Shown: piece after piece, positions 15,042 to 22,573 of the stretch | Layout: the number at the start of each line of letters is the position of its first letter | Position numbering within the stretch: the first letter of the stretch is position 1 | Assembly (NCBI GenBank): GCA_022828105.1 | Contig: JAJEJC010000001.1 | Coordinates: forward strand, 69,918-109,470 | Reading direction: 5' to 3' | Source of the DNA: Dehalococcoidia bacterium | GTDB lineage: Bacteria > Chloroflexota > Dehalococcoidia > Bin125 | DNA: 39,553 nucleotides | Notes under the pieces: generated by a model | What the model was told of the DNA's origin: nothing | What the model saw: only the letters and a program-made list of their open reading frames with translations | Databases searched by the model: none | Made by a program: the position numbers and the translations under genes

Positions 15042-15212
15042 CGCGCCGGCGGTGATGGCGAGTTGGGAGAGTTCCTCAAGCGACGCCTCGATGCTCCAGT
15101 GCGCCGAGCGCCGGGCGTCGACGCCGACCAGGATGGCGCGTTCGCGAGGTGGATGGGTGGGGTGTCTCCGGGAGCGTCCGCTCTTCGGTCTTCGGTTGCG
15201 TATGCGTGAGAT
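15042..15212 (-). other. hflX: Unannotated N-terminal extension of HflX with no ATG, GTG or TTG start
   Basis: The frame of hflX stays open upstream to a TGA at 15270-15272. Its codons near 15042-15146 encode the conserved HflX N-domain (ERAILVGVD and SLEELSQLA). No ATG, GTG or TTG occurs in frame in this stretch. The best candidate initiator is ATC at 15210-15212: GGAG stands 6 nt before it on the minus strand. This would give a protein starting (M)SRIRNRRPKSG. A sequencing error in a true ATG, or initiation at another near-cognate codon, is also possible. Confidence 0.5.
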
Positions 15213-15339
15213 AGGAGTCTCCGTCGCTACGCCCGCGCGGCAGATGCCGTCGGGCGCGGTGCAGTCTAGTCAGGCAAAGTGACGGAGCCTAGCTGAACAT
15301 GTCGGAGCGGACCTCCCGGTTCGGTGCGTTGCATCCAGC

Positions 15340-16506
15340 TTAGCCGGAAGTAAACGCCGCGATCCGCTCGACGCCTTCGTCGACCTCTTCGTCGGGCAGC
15401 GTCAGCGAGAGCCGGATGTAGCCCTCGCCGGCGGGACCGTAGCCGTTGCCGGGCGTAACCACGACGCCCTGCTCCTCGATCAGCCGCGCGGCGAAGTCGG
15501 CTGAGGTATCGCCCTCGGGGATTCTGGCCCAGATGTAGAGCGAGGCCTTGGGGTTCGTGACCTCAAGTCCGATCGAGCGCAGCGCGGCGACGACCTTGTC
15601 GCGGCGCTTCTGGATGATCGCGTTGTTGGCCTCGATCACCGACTGGTCGCCGTCCAGCGCGGCGATCGCCATCTGCTGGATCGCCTGGGGAATGCCCGAG
15701 TCGATGTTCGACTTGACCCGCAGGAGCGGGTCGACCAGCTCGGCATTGCCACAGGCCCAGCCCAGCCGCCAGCCGGTCATGTTGAACGTCTTCGAGAGCG
15801 AGAAGTACTCCATCCCCGCCGCCTTGCCTGACGGCGCCTGCAAGTACGCGGGCGCTTCGTAGCCGTCGAAGGTCACGTCGCAGTAGGCGTTGTCGTGCAG
15901 GACCGCAATCTCGTGATCCAGGCCGAACCGCGCCGCGCGCTCGAAGAAGTCGATGTCGGCCAGCGCCCCGGTCGGATTGTTGGGATAGTTGATCCACAGC
16001 ACGCGCGCCTGCTCGCGCACGTCCGCCGGGATCGCGCCCAGGTCAGGCAGGAAGTCGTTCGCCTCGGTCAGCGGCAGATAGTGCGACGTCCCGCCGGCGA
16101 ACATCGTGCCGATCGCGTAGACCGGATAGGCCGGGTCGGGGACCAGCGCCACATCACCGGGATCGATGAAACAGAGCGCCGAGTTGGCGATGCCTTCCTT
16201 GGCCCCGATCAGCGGCACGATCTCGGTGGCCGGATCGAGCGACACTTCGAAGCGCTGCCCCATCCAGCGCGCGATGCACTCGCGCAGCTCGGGCAGACCC
16301 TCGGTCTCGGGATAGCGGTGATTGGCGGACACGTCGGCGTGCTCGTGCAGCGCCTCAAGAATGTGCGCGTGCGTCGGCAGATCGGGATCGCCGATGCCGA
16401 ACGAGATCACGCGCACGCCTTTCTCGCGCTGCTCCGCAATCTTGCGCGAAATCTCGACGAATAGATATGGAGGGAGGTCGCGGACTCGTTGTGCGGTTCG
16501 TACCAT
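15340..16506 (-). CDS. dapL: LL-diaminopimelate aminotransferase (DapL-type class I/II aminotransferase)
   Basis: This 388-residue PLP enzyme of fold type I has NYPNNPTGA at 173-181, and the Schiff-base lysine is Lys239 in SLSKTFNMTGWRLGW. The N-terminal pattern RVRDLPPYLFVEISRKI and GIGDPDLPTH are typical of the DapL group that makes LL-diaminopimelate directly from tetrahydrodipicolinate. The neighbourhood supports this: dapF lies two genes upstream, separated only by a GNAT gene. The ATG at 16506 directly follows the GNAT stop (TAA-ATG), so all three are translationally linked. A generic aspartate-family aminotransferase remains an alternative. Confidence 0.85.
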   Translation of the reverse strand: MVRTAQRVRDLPPYLFVEISRKIAEQREKGVRVISFGIGDPDLPTHAHILEALHEHADVSANHRYPETEGLPELRECIARWMGQRFEVSLDPATEIVPLIGAKEGIANSALCFIDPGDVALVPDPAYPVYAIGTMFAGGTSHYLPLTEANDFLPDLGAIPADVREQARVLWINYPNNPTGALADIDFFERAARFGLDHEIAVLHDNAYCDVTFDGYEAPAYLQAPSGKAAGMEYFSLSKTFNMTGWRLGWACGNAELVDPLLRVKSNIDSGIPQAIQQMAIAALDGDQSVIEANNAIIQKRRDKVVAALRSIGLEVTNPKASLYIWARIPEGDTSADFAARLIEEQGVVVTPGNGYGPAGEGYIRLSLTLPDEEVDEGVERIAAFTSG

Positions 16507-17436
16507 TTAGAACTTGCCCCAGATCTTGCCGACCTTGACGTAGGTCACGACCTTCTCGTCGTAGCGGCGCTGGACTTCGGCCGGATCGGCGGGGCGCTGA
16601 TAGGTCAGTTCGTTGGTCACGTGGCGGAAGTTGAACTCGCGCAGCAGCGGATCGCCCACGCTCTCGCCCGCGACTCGCAGCGTCATCGCCCGCCGGTTCT
16701 CCTCCGCGCCGCGCTGCATCGCCGCCGCGAGCAGCGCCCGCGAGACCTCGGTGTGGTCGTGCTCCGGATGCACAATCAGTTCTTCCGCCGTGACGCCGCG
16801 CTTCTCGGCCGGCAGCGTGCGGATGTAGCCCGCCGCCGAGCCGCCGCGCTCGGCGATCCCGACCCACTCAGCGTCGCCGAAGAACTGATTCGCGAGCGGC
16901 GGCGCGTGCGCGCCCTCGCCCGACGCCTCCCGTTCGATCTCGACAATCGCCTCGTCGTCGCCGGCCGAGGCGTCGCGCACCGTGATGTCGCCGACCTCGG
17001 GCAGCGCCTGATCGCGCACGTCGCGGCAGCGCATCACCGAGACCTCGGACGGCGACGTAAACCCCGCGCCGATCATCATCGGCTCGACGTAGTGCCGATG
17101 GGGAAAGTCCGTGTAGTCGATCACCATCAGTTCGCAGTCCGAGTGCTCCGTGGCCAACTCGCCCATTTCGTTGAGCAGATTGGTCAGGTGCAGGCGGATG
17201 TGATTGATCGTGTCGAACTCGTAGAAGATGCGCAGGTGTCGGCCGTAGGGCACGCCGATCACGTAGCCGTCGTCGCACTGGGTCGAGAGCATCCGCGGCA
17301 GACGGACGAGCTCGTCAAAGTCGAGGTCGGGCTGGTTACGGTACGCAAGCTGCTTCGAGGCCAGCGTCTCATGCAGGTCGCGGACCATGCCGGGCGCAAC
17401 GTCCTGCGCATGCCGCGTGTAGTCGGGGATGACCAT
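16507..17436 (-). CDS. GNAT-fold N-acetyltransferase-like protein
   Basis: This is a 309-residue protein. The C-terminal half (about 150-290) reads as a GNAT domain: ITVRDASAGDDEAIVEIER, a VGIAERGGSAAGYIRTL strand and ELIVHPEHDHTEVSRALLAAAMQRG for the acetyl-CoA-binding motif. The canonical RxxGxG/A is not well conserved. The N-terminal half (about 1-145) may be a degenerate second GNAT-like domain that keeps VIGVPYGRHLRIFYEF. It lies between dapF and dapL with shared or abutting stop and start codons (TGATG at 17434-17438; TAAATG at 16504-16509). Co-expression with lysine and peptidoglycan precursor synthesis is therefore likely, but no acceptor is evident. Confidence 0.7.
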   Translation of the reverse strand: MVIPDYTRHAQDVAPGMVRDLHETLASKQLAYRNQPDLDFDELVRLPRMLSTQCDDGYVIGVPYGRHLRIFYEFDTINHIRLHLTNLLNEMGELATEHSDCELMVIDYTDFPHRHYVEPMMIGAGFTSPSEVSVMRCRDVRDQALPEVGDITVRDASAGDDEAIVEIEREASGEGAHAPPLANQFFGDAEWVGIAERGGSAAGYIRTLPAEKRGVTAEELIVHPEHDHTEVSRALLAAAMQRGAEENRRAMTLRVAGESVGDPLLREFNFRHVTNELTYQRPADPAEVQRRYDEKVVTYVKVGKIWGKF

Positions 17437-18371
17437 CAGTTGTCCATTCGTTTGTCGGGAAGAGTCAGCAAATTGTGATCGAGGACGCCCTCGAAGGAAA
17501 ATCGCGCCTCACCGGTCATGAAGACCGACTCGGACGGGTCTTCGCGGCCCTGCCAGAGGATGTCAACATCGCCGCCCGGCATGGACACGGTGGCCTGTTC
17601 GTCAACCAGCCCGCGCAGCCGCGCCGCGACCATGACCGCGCACGCGCCGGTCCCGCAGGCCTGGGTCAGACCGACGCCCCGTTCCCAAACGCGCATTTTG
17701 ATCTGAGACCGCGACAGCACATTCACGATCTCGACGTTGGTCTTGTTCGGAAAGTCGCGGTTCGTCTCAACGATCGGTCCGTACGCGTCGAGCGCAAAGT
17801 CGTCCACATCCTGATACTCGCCGTCCATGAACCAGACCGCATGCGGATTGCCCATGCTGACGCAGGTGAAGTCGACCGGACCAAGCGGGAACTCAATCAG
17901 GTGCTCCAGCACCGGACCGGGACCATCGTGGCGCACCGGAATCTGGTCAGGCTCAAGCAGCGCGGGTCCCATGTCGACTGTGACGATGTCCACGTCGCCG
18001 TCTTCCCAATCGAAGATGTACGCCTCGAGCACGCCTGCGCCGGTCTCAATCGAGAGCGAATCCCCTTCCGGTCTGATGCCGGCGCGCTCAATCAGGTACT
18101 TGACAAAGCAGCGCAGGCCGTTGCCGCACATCTCCCCGTCCGAGCCGTCGGCGTTGACAATCACCATCCGCGCAGCGGCGGCATCGGTGTCCTGTGCGAT
18201 CAGGATGCCGTCCGCGCCGACGCCGAGGTGCCGGTCGCAGATGCGTGGCGCGAGCGACGACCAATCGATGTCGCTGAGGTGGGCGTTCTCGCCCAGCGCG
18301 TCGATCAGGACGAAATCATTGCCCGCGCCCTGCACCTTGAGAAACGGCACATTGAGCGATGAAGTAGACAT
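17436..18371 (-). CDS. dapF: Diaminopimelate epimerase
   Basis: This 311-residue protein has KVQGAGNDFVLID at the N-terminus, the first catalytic cysteine Cys82 in MCGNGLRC and the second, Cys239, in ACGTGACA. These two cysteines interconvert LL- and meso-diaminopimelate. GNPHAV (174-179) and the SMPGGDV motif near the C-terminus are also typical. GGAG lies 8 nt before the ATG. A TAAGAT hexamer about 25 nt upstream, within the end of miaA, could be a promoter element. It heads the dapF-GNAT-dapL unit. Confidence 0.93.
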   Translation of the reverse strand: MSTSSLNVPFLKVQGAGNDFVLIDALGENAHLSDIDWSSLAPRICDRHLGVGADGILIAQDTDAAAARMVIVNADGSDGEMCGNGLRCFVKYLIERAGIRPEGDSLSIETGAGVLEAYIFDWEDGDVDIVTVDMGPALLEPDQIPVRHDGPGPVLEHLIEFPLGPVDFTCVSMGNPHAVWFMDGEYQDVDDFALDAYGPIVETNRDFPNKTNVEIVNVLSRSQIKMRVWERGVGLTQACGTGACAVMVAARLRGLVDEQATVSMPGGDVDILWQGREDPSESVFMTGEARFSFEGVLDHNLLTLPDKRMDN

Positions 18372-18398
18372 GCGTGTTCTCCGGCAACTGATTGCATC

Positions 18399-19307
18399 TT
18401 ACTCAAGCGTCGCCAGCGGAACATCAGCGGACCAACAGAACGACGGATCGTCGCGCCGGAACCAGGCGCGTTGCCGCCGGGCGAAGCGCCGCGTCGCTTG
18501 CGCAACCGCCTCTTCCGCCTGCTCCAACGACGTCTCGCCGCGCAGATGAGCCAGCACCTCGCGATAGCCGATCGCATCGAATCCCGGCGAGTCCTCCGGC
18601 ACGCCCTCAGCGAGCAGGCCTCGCACCTCGCCCGCAAACCCGTCCGCGAACATCGCCCGGGTCCTCGCCGCAATCCGCTCGTCGAGCTCCTCCAGGTCCA
18701 CGTCCGGAGCGCAGGCGCGATAGCTCACCGGCTCGCGCAACTGCTGCCACGCCGAGATCGGCCTGCCGGTCAGGTGAAACACCTCCAGCGCCCGGATCAG
18801 CCGTCGGACATTGGTCGACCCAATCTGCGCCGCCGCCTCGGGATCGACCTCGCTCAGCCGCTCGTGCAGCGTGCCGCCGGACTCCCCCGCCAGCGACTCG
18901 CGAAACTCCGCATCCTCCGCCGCCGGCGGCACCTGCCAGCCTTCCAGCAGCGCCCGCATGTGCTGGCCGCTGCCGCCCACCGCGATCGGACGCTTGCCCC
19001 GCCCGCGAATCTCCTCGATCGCCGCCCGCGCGGCCTTCAGGTACGCGCCCAGCGAGTAGCGCTCGGTCGGCTCGACGATGTCGATGCACCAGTGCGGAAT
19101 CTCCGCGCGCATCGCGGCGCTCGGCTTGGCCGTGCCGATGTCCAGCCGCCGGTAGATCTGCCGGGAATCAATCGAGACAATCTCGCCGCCCAGCTCACGC
19201 GCAATCCGCAGCGCCCACTCGGACTTGCCGCTGGCGGTCAGCCCGACGACCGCGATCAGGGCAGGCTCACGCGGCTGAGATGGCTCGGGTGATGGCGAGG
19301 AAGTCAT
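18399..19307 (-). CDS. miaA: tRNA dimethylallyltransferase
   Basis: This 302-residue protein has the P-loop GLTASGKS, then EIVSIDSRQIYRRLDIGTAKPS, and AVGGSGQHMRALL, as expected for MiaA. MiaA adds a dimethylallyl group to N6 of A37 in tRNAs that read UNN codons. The C-terminal RFARRQRAWFRRD is also conserved. I chose ATG 19307, which gives normal family length; it means the gene begins 41 bp inside the end of tpiA in another frame. A longer start at 19373 would add 22 residues unlike MiaA. The enzyme acts in the cytoplasm on tRNA. Confidence 0.92.
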   Translation of the reverse strand: MTSSPSPEPSQPREPALIAVVGLTASGKSEWALRIARELGGEIVSIDSRQIYRRLDIGTAKPSAAMRAEIPHWCIDIVEPTERYSLGAYLKAARAAIEEIRGRGKRPIAVGGSGQHMRALLEGWQVPPAAEDAEFRESLAGESGGTLHERLSEVDPEAAAQIGSTNVRRLIRALEVFHLTGRPISAWQQLREPVSYRACAPDVDLEELDERIAARTRAMFADGFAGEVRGLLAEGVPEDSPGFDAIGYREVLAHLRGETSLEQAEEAVAQATRRFARRQRAWFRRDDPSFCWSADVPLATLE

Positions 19308-20019
19308 CGGGTTTGAGCGAGGCGCCGCCGACCAGCGCGCCGTCGATGTCGGGCTGTGACATGAACTCGGCAACGTTCGACGGATTCACCGAGCCGCCGT
19401 AGAGAATGCGCACGCCGTCGGCATCCTCCGTTCCAAGCTTGTCCGCCGCGACCGAGCGAATGTGAGCACAGGCGGATTCCGCTTCGTCGGGCGTTGCCGC
19501 CCGGCCCGTGCCGATCGCCCAGACCGGCTCGTAGGCGATCACCAGTCCGGCCGGCGCGGGATCGTCGCCCAGCGCGATGCCGACCTGTCGTGAGAGCACG
19601 GTGTTGGTACGTCGATTCTCGCGCTCCGCCTCCGACTCGCCGACGCAGAGGATCGGCGTCAGACCGTGCGCCTCCGCCGCCCGCAACTTGAGCGCCAGCG
19701 CCTGGTCGTCTTCGCAGAAGAACTGGCGGCGCTCCGAGTGACCGAGAATCACCCAGTCGGCGACCTCGGCGAGCTGCGCCGGCGATACCTCGCCGGTGTA
19801 GGCGCCCGACGGCTGCGTGTGCATGTTCTGTCCGGCGATGTGCACCTCCGTGCCGCACCAGAAGTCCCAGACCAGCGGCAACTGGGTGAAGCTCGGCGAG
19901 AGCACTACATCGACGCCTTCAATCTCCTCGATTCCGGCCAGCCCGCGGCACAATGCTCGCGCCTCGGCGTTGGTTCCGTTCATCTTCCAGTTGCCCGCCG
20001 CGATCGGGATTCTGGCCAT
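19267..20019 (-). CDS. tpiA: Triosephosphate isomerase
   Basis: This 250-residue protein of normal TIM length has AGNWKMNG with the active-site Asn and Lys, the catalytic His in ILGHSERR, and the catalytic Glu in IAYEPVWAIGTGRAAT. The phosphate-binding GGSVNPSN is at the C-terminal side. It interconverts dihydroxyacetone phosphate and glyceraldehyde-3-phosphate. Its ATG shares a base with the pgk stop (TGATG at 20017-20021), a common glycolytic pairing. Its 3' end overlaps the miaA start by 41 bp. Confidence 0.95.
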   Translation of the reverse strand: MARIPIAAGNWKMNGTNAEARALCRGLAGIEEIEGVDVVLSPSFTQLPLVWDFWCGTEVHIAGQNMHTQPSGAYTGEVSPAQLAEVADWVILGHSERRQFFCEDDQALALKLRAAEAHGLTPILCVGESEAERENRRTNTVLSRQVGIALGDDPAPAGLVIAYEPVWAIGTGRAATPDEAESACAHIRSVAADKLGTEDADGVRILYGGSVNPSNVAEFMSQPDIDGALVGGASLKPDDFLAITRAISAA

Positions 20020-21245
20020 CAGTCGTCCTCCTCGTCGTCGTTCGGATCCTCAGGCTCGGCGTCGGGCAGCACCGCGATGCCGGGCAGATCGAGTCCCTGC
20101 AGGTATTCCAGCGCCGCCCCGCCGCCGGTCGAAACGTGCGACATCTTGCTGCTCAAACGGTACTGCGCGACCGCCGCTGCCGTCTCGCCGCCGCAGATCA
20201 CCGTGTTCGTTTCCTCCAGTTTGGCCAGCGCCTCCGCCATGGCCCGCGTGCCGCCCGAGAACGCCTCGCGCTCGAACAGCCCCAGCGGACCGTTCCAGAC
20301 GACTGTGTCGCATTCCTGGACCGCCTCCGAAAACAGTTCCACCGTTGCCGGCCCCACATCGAGAATCTGCCAGTCGTCCGGCATCGCTTCCTCGCCAAAG
20401 ACGAGCGGTTTGGCGCGCGGCGGCTCATCGGCGCCATGGGCGATCACGCAGTCGGTAGGAATCAGCAGGCGGCAACGCTCCGCTTCGGCAATCGCCGATA
20501 TCTCGTTCGCCGCCTCGACCATGTCCTGCTCCAGCAGCGAGTCGCCGGTCGGCAGGCCGCGTGCCAGCAAGAACGTGTTCGCCATCGCGCCGCCGATCGC
20601 GATGACCTCTGAAATCTCCGCCAGCCGCTCGAGCAGACCCAGCTTGTCCGACACCTTGGCCCCGCCGGAGATGAAGGCCAGCTTGCCGGCCTCTCCGTTG
20701 CGGATCGGATCGAGCGCCGCCAGTTCGCTCTCGATCAACAGTCCACCGGCCGAAGGCAGCATCTGCGCGATGGCATGGGTCGAGGCATGCGCCCGGTGCG
20801 CCGCGCCAAACGCGTCGTTCACATAGACATCGGCCAGGTCGGCAAGCTGCGAGGCGAAGTCGTAGTCGTTCTCCGTTTCCTCCTCGTGGAAGCGAAGATT
20901 CTGTAGCACCATCACCTGTCCCGCCTGCAGGTCGCGCGCCATCTGCGTGGTCACGTCGCCGATGCAGTCGGGCGCCATGCTCACATTCATCCGCAAGGCC
21001 CGCGCCAGACGCACCGCGACCGGCGTGAGATCGAATGCGGGGTCGCGCTCGCCTCCGGGACGGCCCAGGTGCGAGCAGACGATCACGGAAGCGCCCCGTT
21101 CGAGCGCAAACTTGACTGTCGGCGCGGCCGCTCGCACGCGCGTGTCGTCGAGTACGCGGCCGTCGTCCAGCGGCGTGTTCAGATCGAGACGAATCAGCAC
21201 CCGCTTGCCTGCAAGGTCCAGGTGGCGAATCGAGACTTTGCTCAT
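20019..21245 (-). CDS. pgk: Phosphoglycerate kinase
   Basis: This 408-residue protein has the N-terminal substrate motif KRVLIRLDLNTPLDDGRVLDD (the usual RxDxNVP region), VIVCSHLGRPGG, and DAFGAAHRAHAST. SGGAKVSDKLG lies mid-protein and the nucleotide-binding CGGETAAAVAQ near the C-terminus, followed by STGGGAALEYL. It catalyses the ATP-forming step from 1,3-bisphosphoglycerate. A short acidic tail (EPEDPNDDEEDD) ends the protein. It is translationally coupled to tpiA downstream. About 64 bp separate it from rpiB upstream. Confidence 0.95.
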   Translation of the reverse strand: MSKVSIRHLDLAGKRVLIRLDLNTPLDDGRVLDDTRVRAAAPTVKFALERGASVIVCSHLGRPGGERDPAFDLTPVAVRLARALRMNVSMAPDCIGDVTTQMARDLQAGQVMVLQNLRFHEEETENDYDFASQLADLADVYVNDAFGAAHRAHASTHAIAQMLPSAGGLLIESELAALDPIRNGEAGKLAFISGGAKVSDKLGLLERLAEISEVIAIGGAMANTFLLARGLPTGDSLLEQDMVEAANEISAIAEAERCRLLIPTDCVIAHGADEPPRAKPLVFGEEAMPDDWQILDVGPATVELFSEAVQECDTVVWNGPLGLFEREAFSGGTRAMAEALAKLEETNTVICGGETAAAVAQYRLSSKMSHVSTGGGAALEYLQGLDLPGIAVLPDAEPEDPNDDEEDD

Positions 21246-21309
21246 CGTGATTCAATCCAGGGAGGCGCAGGCGGCTCTCGACTCGGGCACGTCCGCCGCG
21301 CCGAGGCGC

Positions 21310-21834
21310 TCATGCCATGGGCGACAATTCAGTCGAACGTTCGGCCGAAGCGGATTGCGCCTCATTCTCAACGGGTCGTTCTGTCGGCTCCGAGTGTTGC
21401 GCTTCGACGGCCGCCAGCTTGGCCAGACGCCGCACGTGGCGGCCGCCTTCAAACTCGGCCGCCAGGAACGCATCCACGATCTCTGCGGCCAGCGCATGTC
21501 CGGTCACGTATGCGCCCAGCGCAAGGATGTTGCAATCGGTGTGCTCTCGCGACCGACGCGCCGACCAGGGGTCCGCGCAGAGCGCCGCACGCGCGCCGCG
21601 CACCTTGTTGGCGGCGATGCTGACCCCAACGCCGTTGGAACAGATCACAATGCCAAGCTGGTGCTGACCGTCGACGACCGCTTCGGCGAGCGGAGCAGCC
21701 GTGTCGGCGTAATCGGTTGGCTCGTTGGATACGGGACCGAAGTCTCGGAGCTCGTGACCCTGCGCGGCCAGTCGCTCACGCAGGCGTTCCTTCAGTTCAA
21801 ATCCGGCGTGGTCGCTGCCAATCGCGATTCGCAC
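21310..21834 (-). CDS. rpiB: Ribose-5-phosphate isomerase B
   Basis: This 174-residue protein has IAIGSDHAGFELKERL and the catalytic cysteine in CSNGVGVSIAANKVRGARAAL. The usual family text is CGTGIGMSIAANK, so the phosphate or anion-hole residues are slightly altered. NILALGA follows later, as expected. The last 20-25 residues are a polar, probably disordered tail beyond the usual family length of about 150. It interconverts ribose-5- and ribulose-5-phosphate. The start is a GTG at 21834, preceded by GGGGGCAG. It lies between the Sua5/YrdC gene and pgk on the same strand. Confidence 0.9.
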   Translation of the reverse strand: MRIAIGSDHAGFELKERLRERLAAQGHELRDFGPVSNEPTDYADTAAPLAEAVVDGQHQLGIVICSNGVGVSIAANKVRGARAALCADPWSARRSREHTDCNILALGAYVTGHALAAEIVDAFLAAEFEGGRHVRRLAKLAAVEAQHSEPTERPVENEAQSASAERSTELSPMA

Positions 21835-21871
21835 CGATGTCTGCCCCCATCCAGACCGTCAGGCCATGACT

Positions 21872-22540
21872 TCAGGAAACCGAATCCAAATCGGAGAGCC
21901 CCCAGTGGCGCATGAGCAGTTCTCCGACCTGCGCGCTGAGCATCGGGCCGCGGCGCAGCACTCGGGGTATCTGGCCTGTGCAGTCCAAGATAGTCGAGGC
22001 CGTACCCGCAGGCATTATGCCCGCTTCGCCAAGAATGTGAAGTGATTCACTTAGCCGCGCCGACGCCGGGCCGGGCAGGAACTGCCGGCGCACATCGTCG
22101 GCCGACAGCGACGCCGCTTCTCCGTGAATGTTGGCCGATGTTCCCGTCAGCGGCGCGTCGATCAGGTCGAGCACCTCGGCGGCCACAGGATGGTCGGGTA
22201 TCCGCAGCGCAATCGTCGCGCCGTCAACTGCCCGCGTCGGCCAGTCGTCCCGCTTGCGCACGATCAACGTGACCGCGCCCGGCCAGGCCGACTCGGCAAG
22301 CGAACTCAGCCGTTCGTCGAGCGGCTCGGCCATCGCTTCCAGGTGCGCGCGCCAGGTCGCGGGCGGCAGGAAGACCGGCAGATTCTCGCCGCCCGGACGC
22401 CGCTTGAGACGGAACACCTCGGCCACGCTCAGATCGTCGCTCGCGACGGCGCTCAGCGCGTACTGCGTATCCGTCGGCAGCGCGACCACGCCGCCCATAC
22501 GCAAATGTTTAACTGCTTGATCAAGTTCACCGAACGACAC
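21872..22540 (-). CDS. Sua5/YciO/YrdC family L-threonylcarbamoyladenylate synthase
   Basis: This 222-residue protein starts at the GTG at 22540. It has LRMGGVVALPTDTQYALSAVA, the KRRPGGENLPVFLP motif that binds the adenylate, SAWPGAVTLIV and TGTSANIHGE. These define the enzyme that makes threonylcarbamoyl-AMP for the t6A37 tRNA modification. The GTG puts the family domain at the N-terminus and lies 6 nt after TATGCT, fitting a leaderless message. An ATG at 22597 would add 19 residues that overlap the start of guaA. miaA, another A37-modifying gene, lies nearby on the same strand. Confidence 0.88.
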   Translation of the reverse strand: MSFGELDQAVKHLRMGGVVALPTDTQYALSAVASDDLSVAEVFRLKRRPGGENLPVFLPPATWRAHLEAMAEPLDERLSSLAESAWPGAVTLIVRKRDDWPTRAVDGATIALRIPDHPVAAEVLDLIDAPLTGTSANIHGEAASLSADDVRRQFLPGPASARLSESLHILGEAGIMPAGTASTILDCTGQIPRVLRRGPMLSAQVGELLMRHWGLSDLDSVS

Positions 22541-22546
22541 ATCTGC

Positions 22547-22552
22547 AGCATA
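22547..22552 (-). promoter_or_regulatory. Candidate -10 box of a leaderless promoter (Sua5/YrdC gene)
   Basis: TATGCT on the minus strand is followed by GCAGAT (6 nt) and the GTG at 22540. It lies 9 bp from the opposing guaA -10 box, so the two promoters are nearly back to back in a 33-bp gap. Confidence 0.45.
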
Positions 22553-22561
22553 ACTGGCGCG

Positions 22562-22567
22562 TATCCT
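22562..22567 (+). promoter_or_regulatory. Candidate -10 box of a leaderless promoter (guaA)
   Basis: TATCCT, preceded by GCG, is followed by TATGAC (6 nt) and the GTG at 22574. No Shine-Dalgarno is seen before this start. The arrangement matches six other sites in the window. Confidence 0.45.
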
Positions 22568-22573
22568 TATGAC

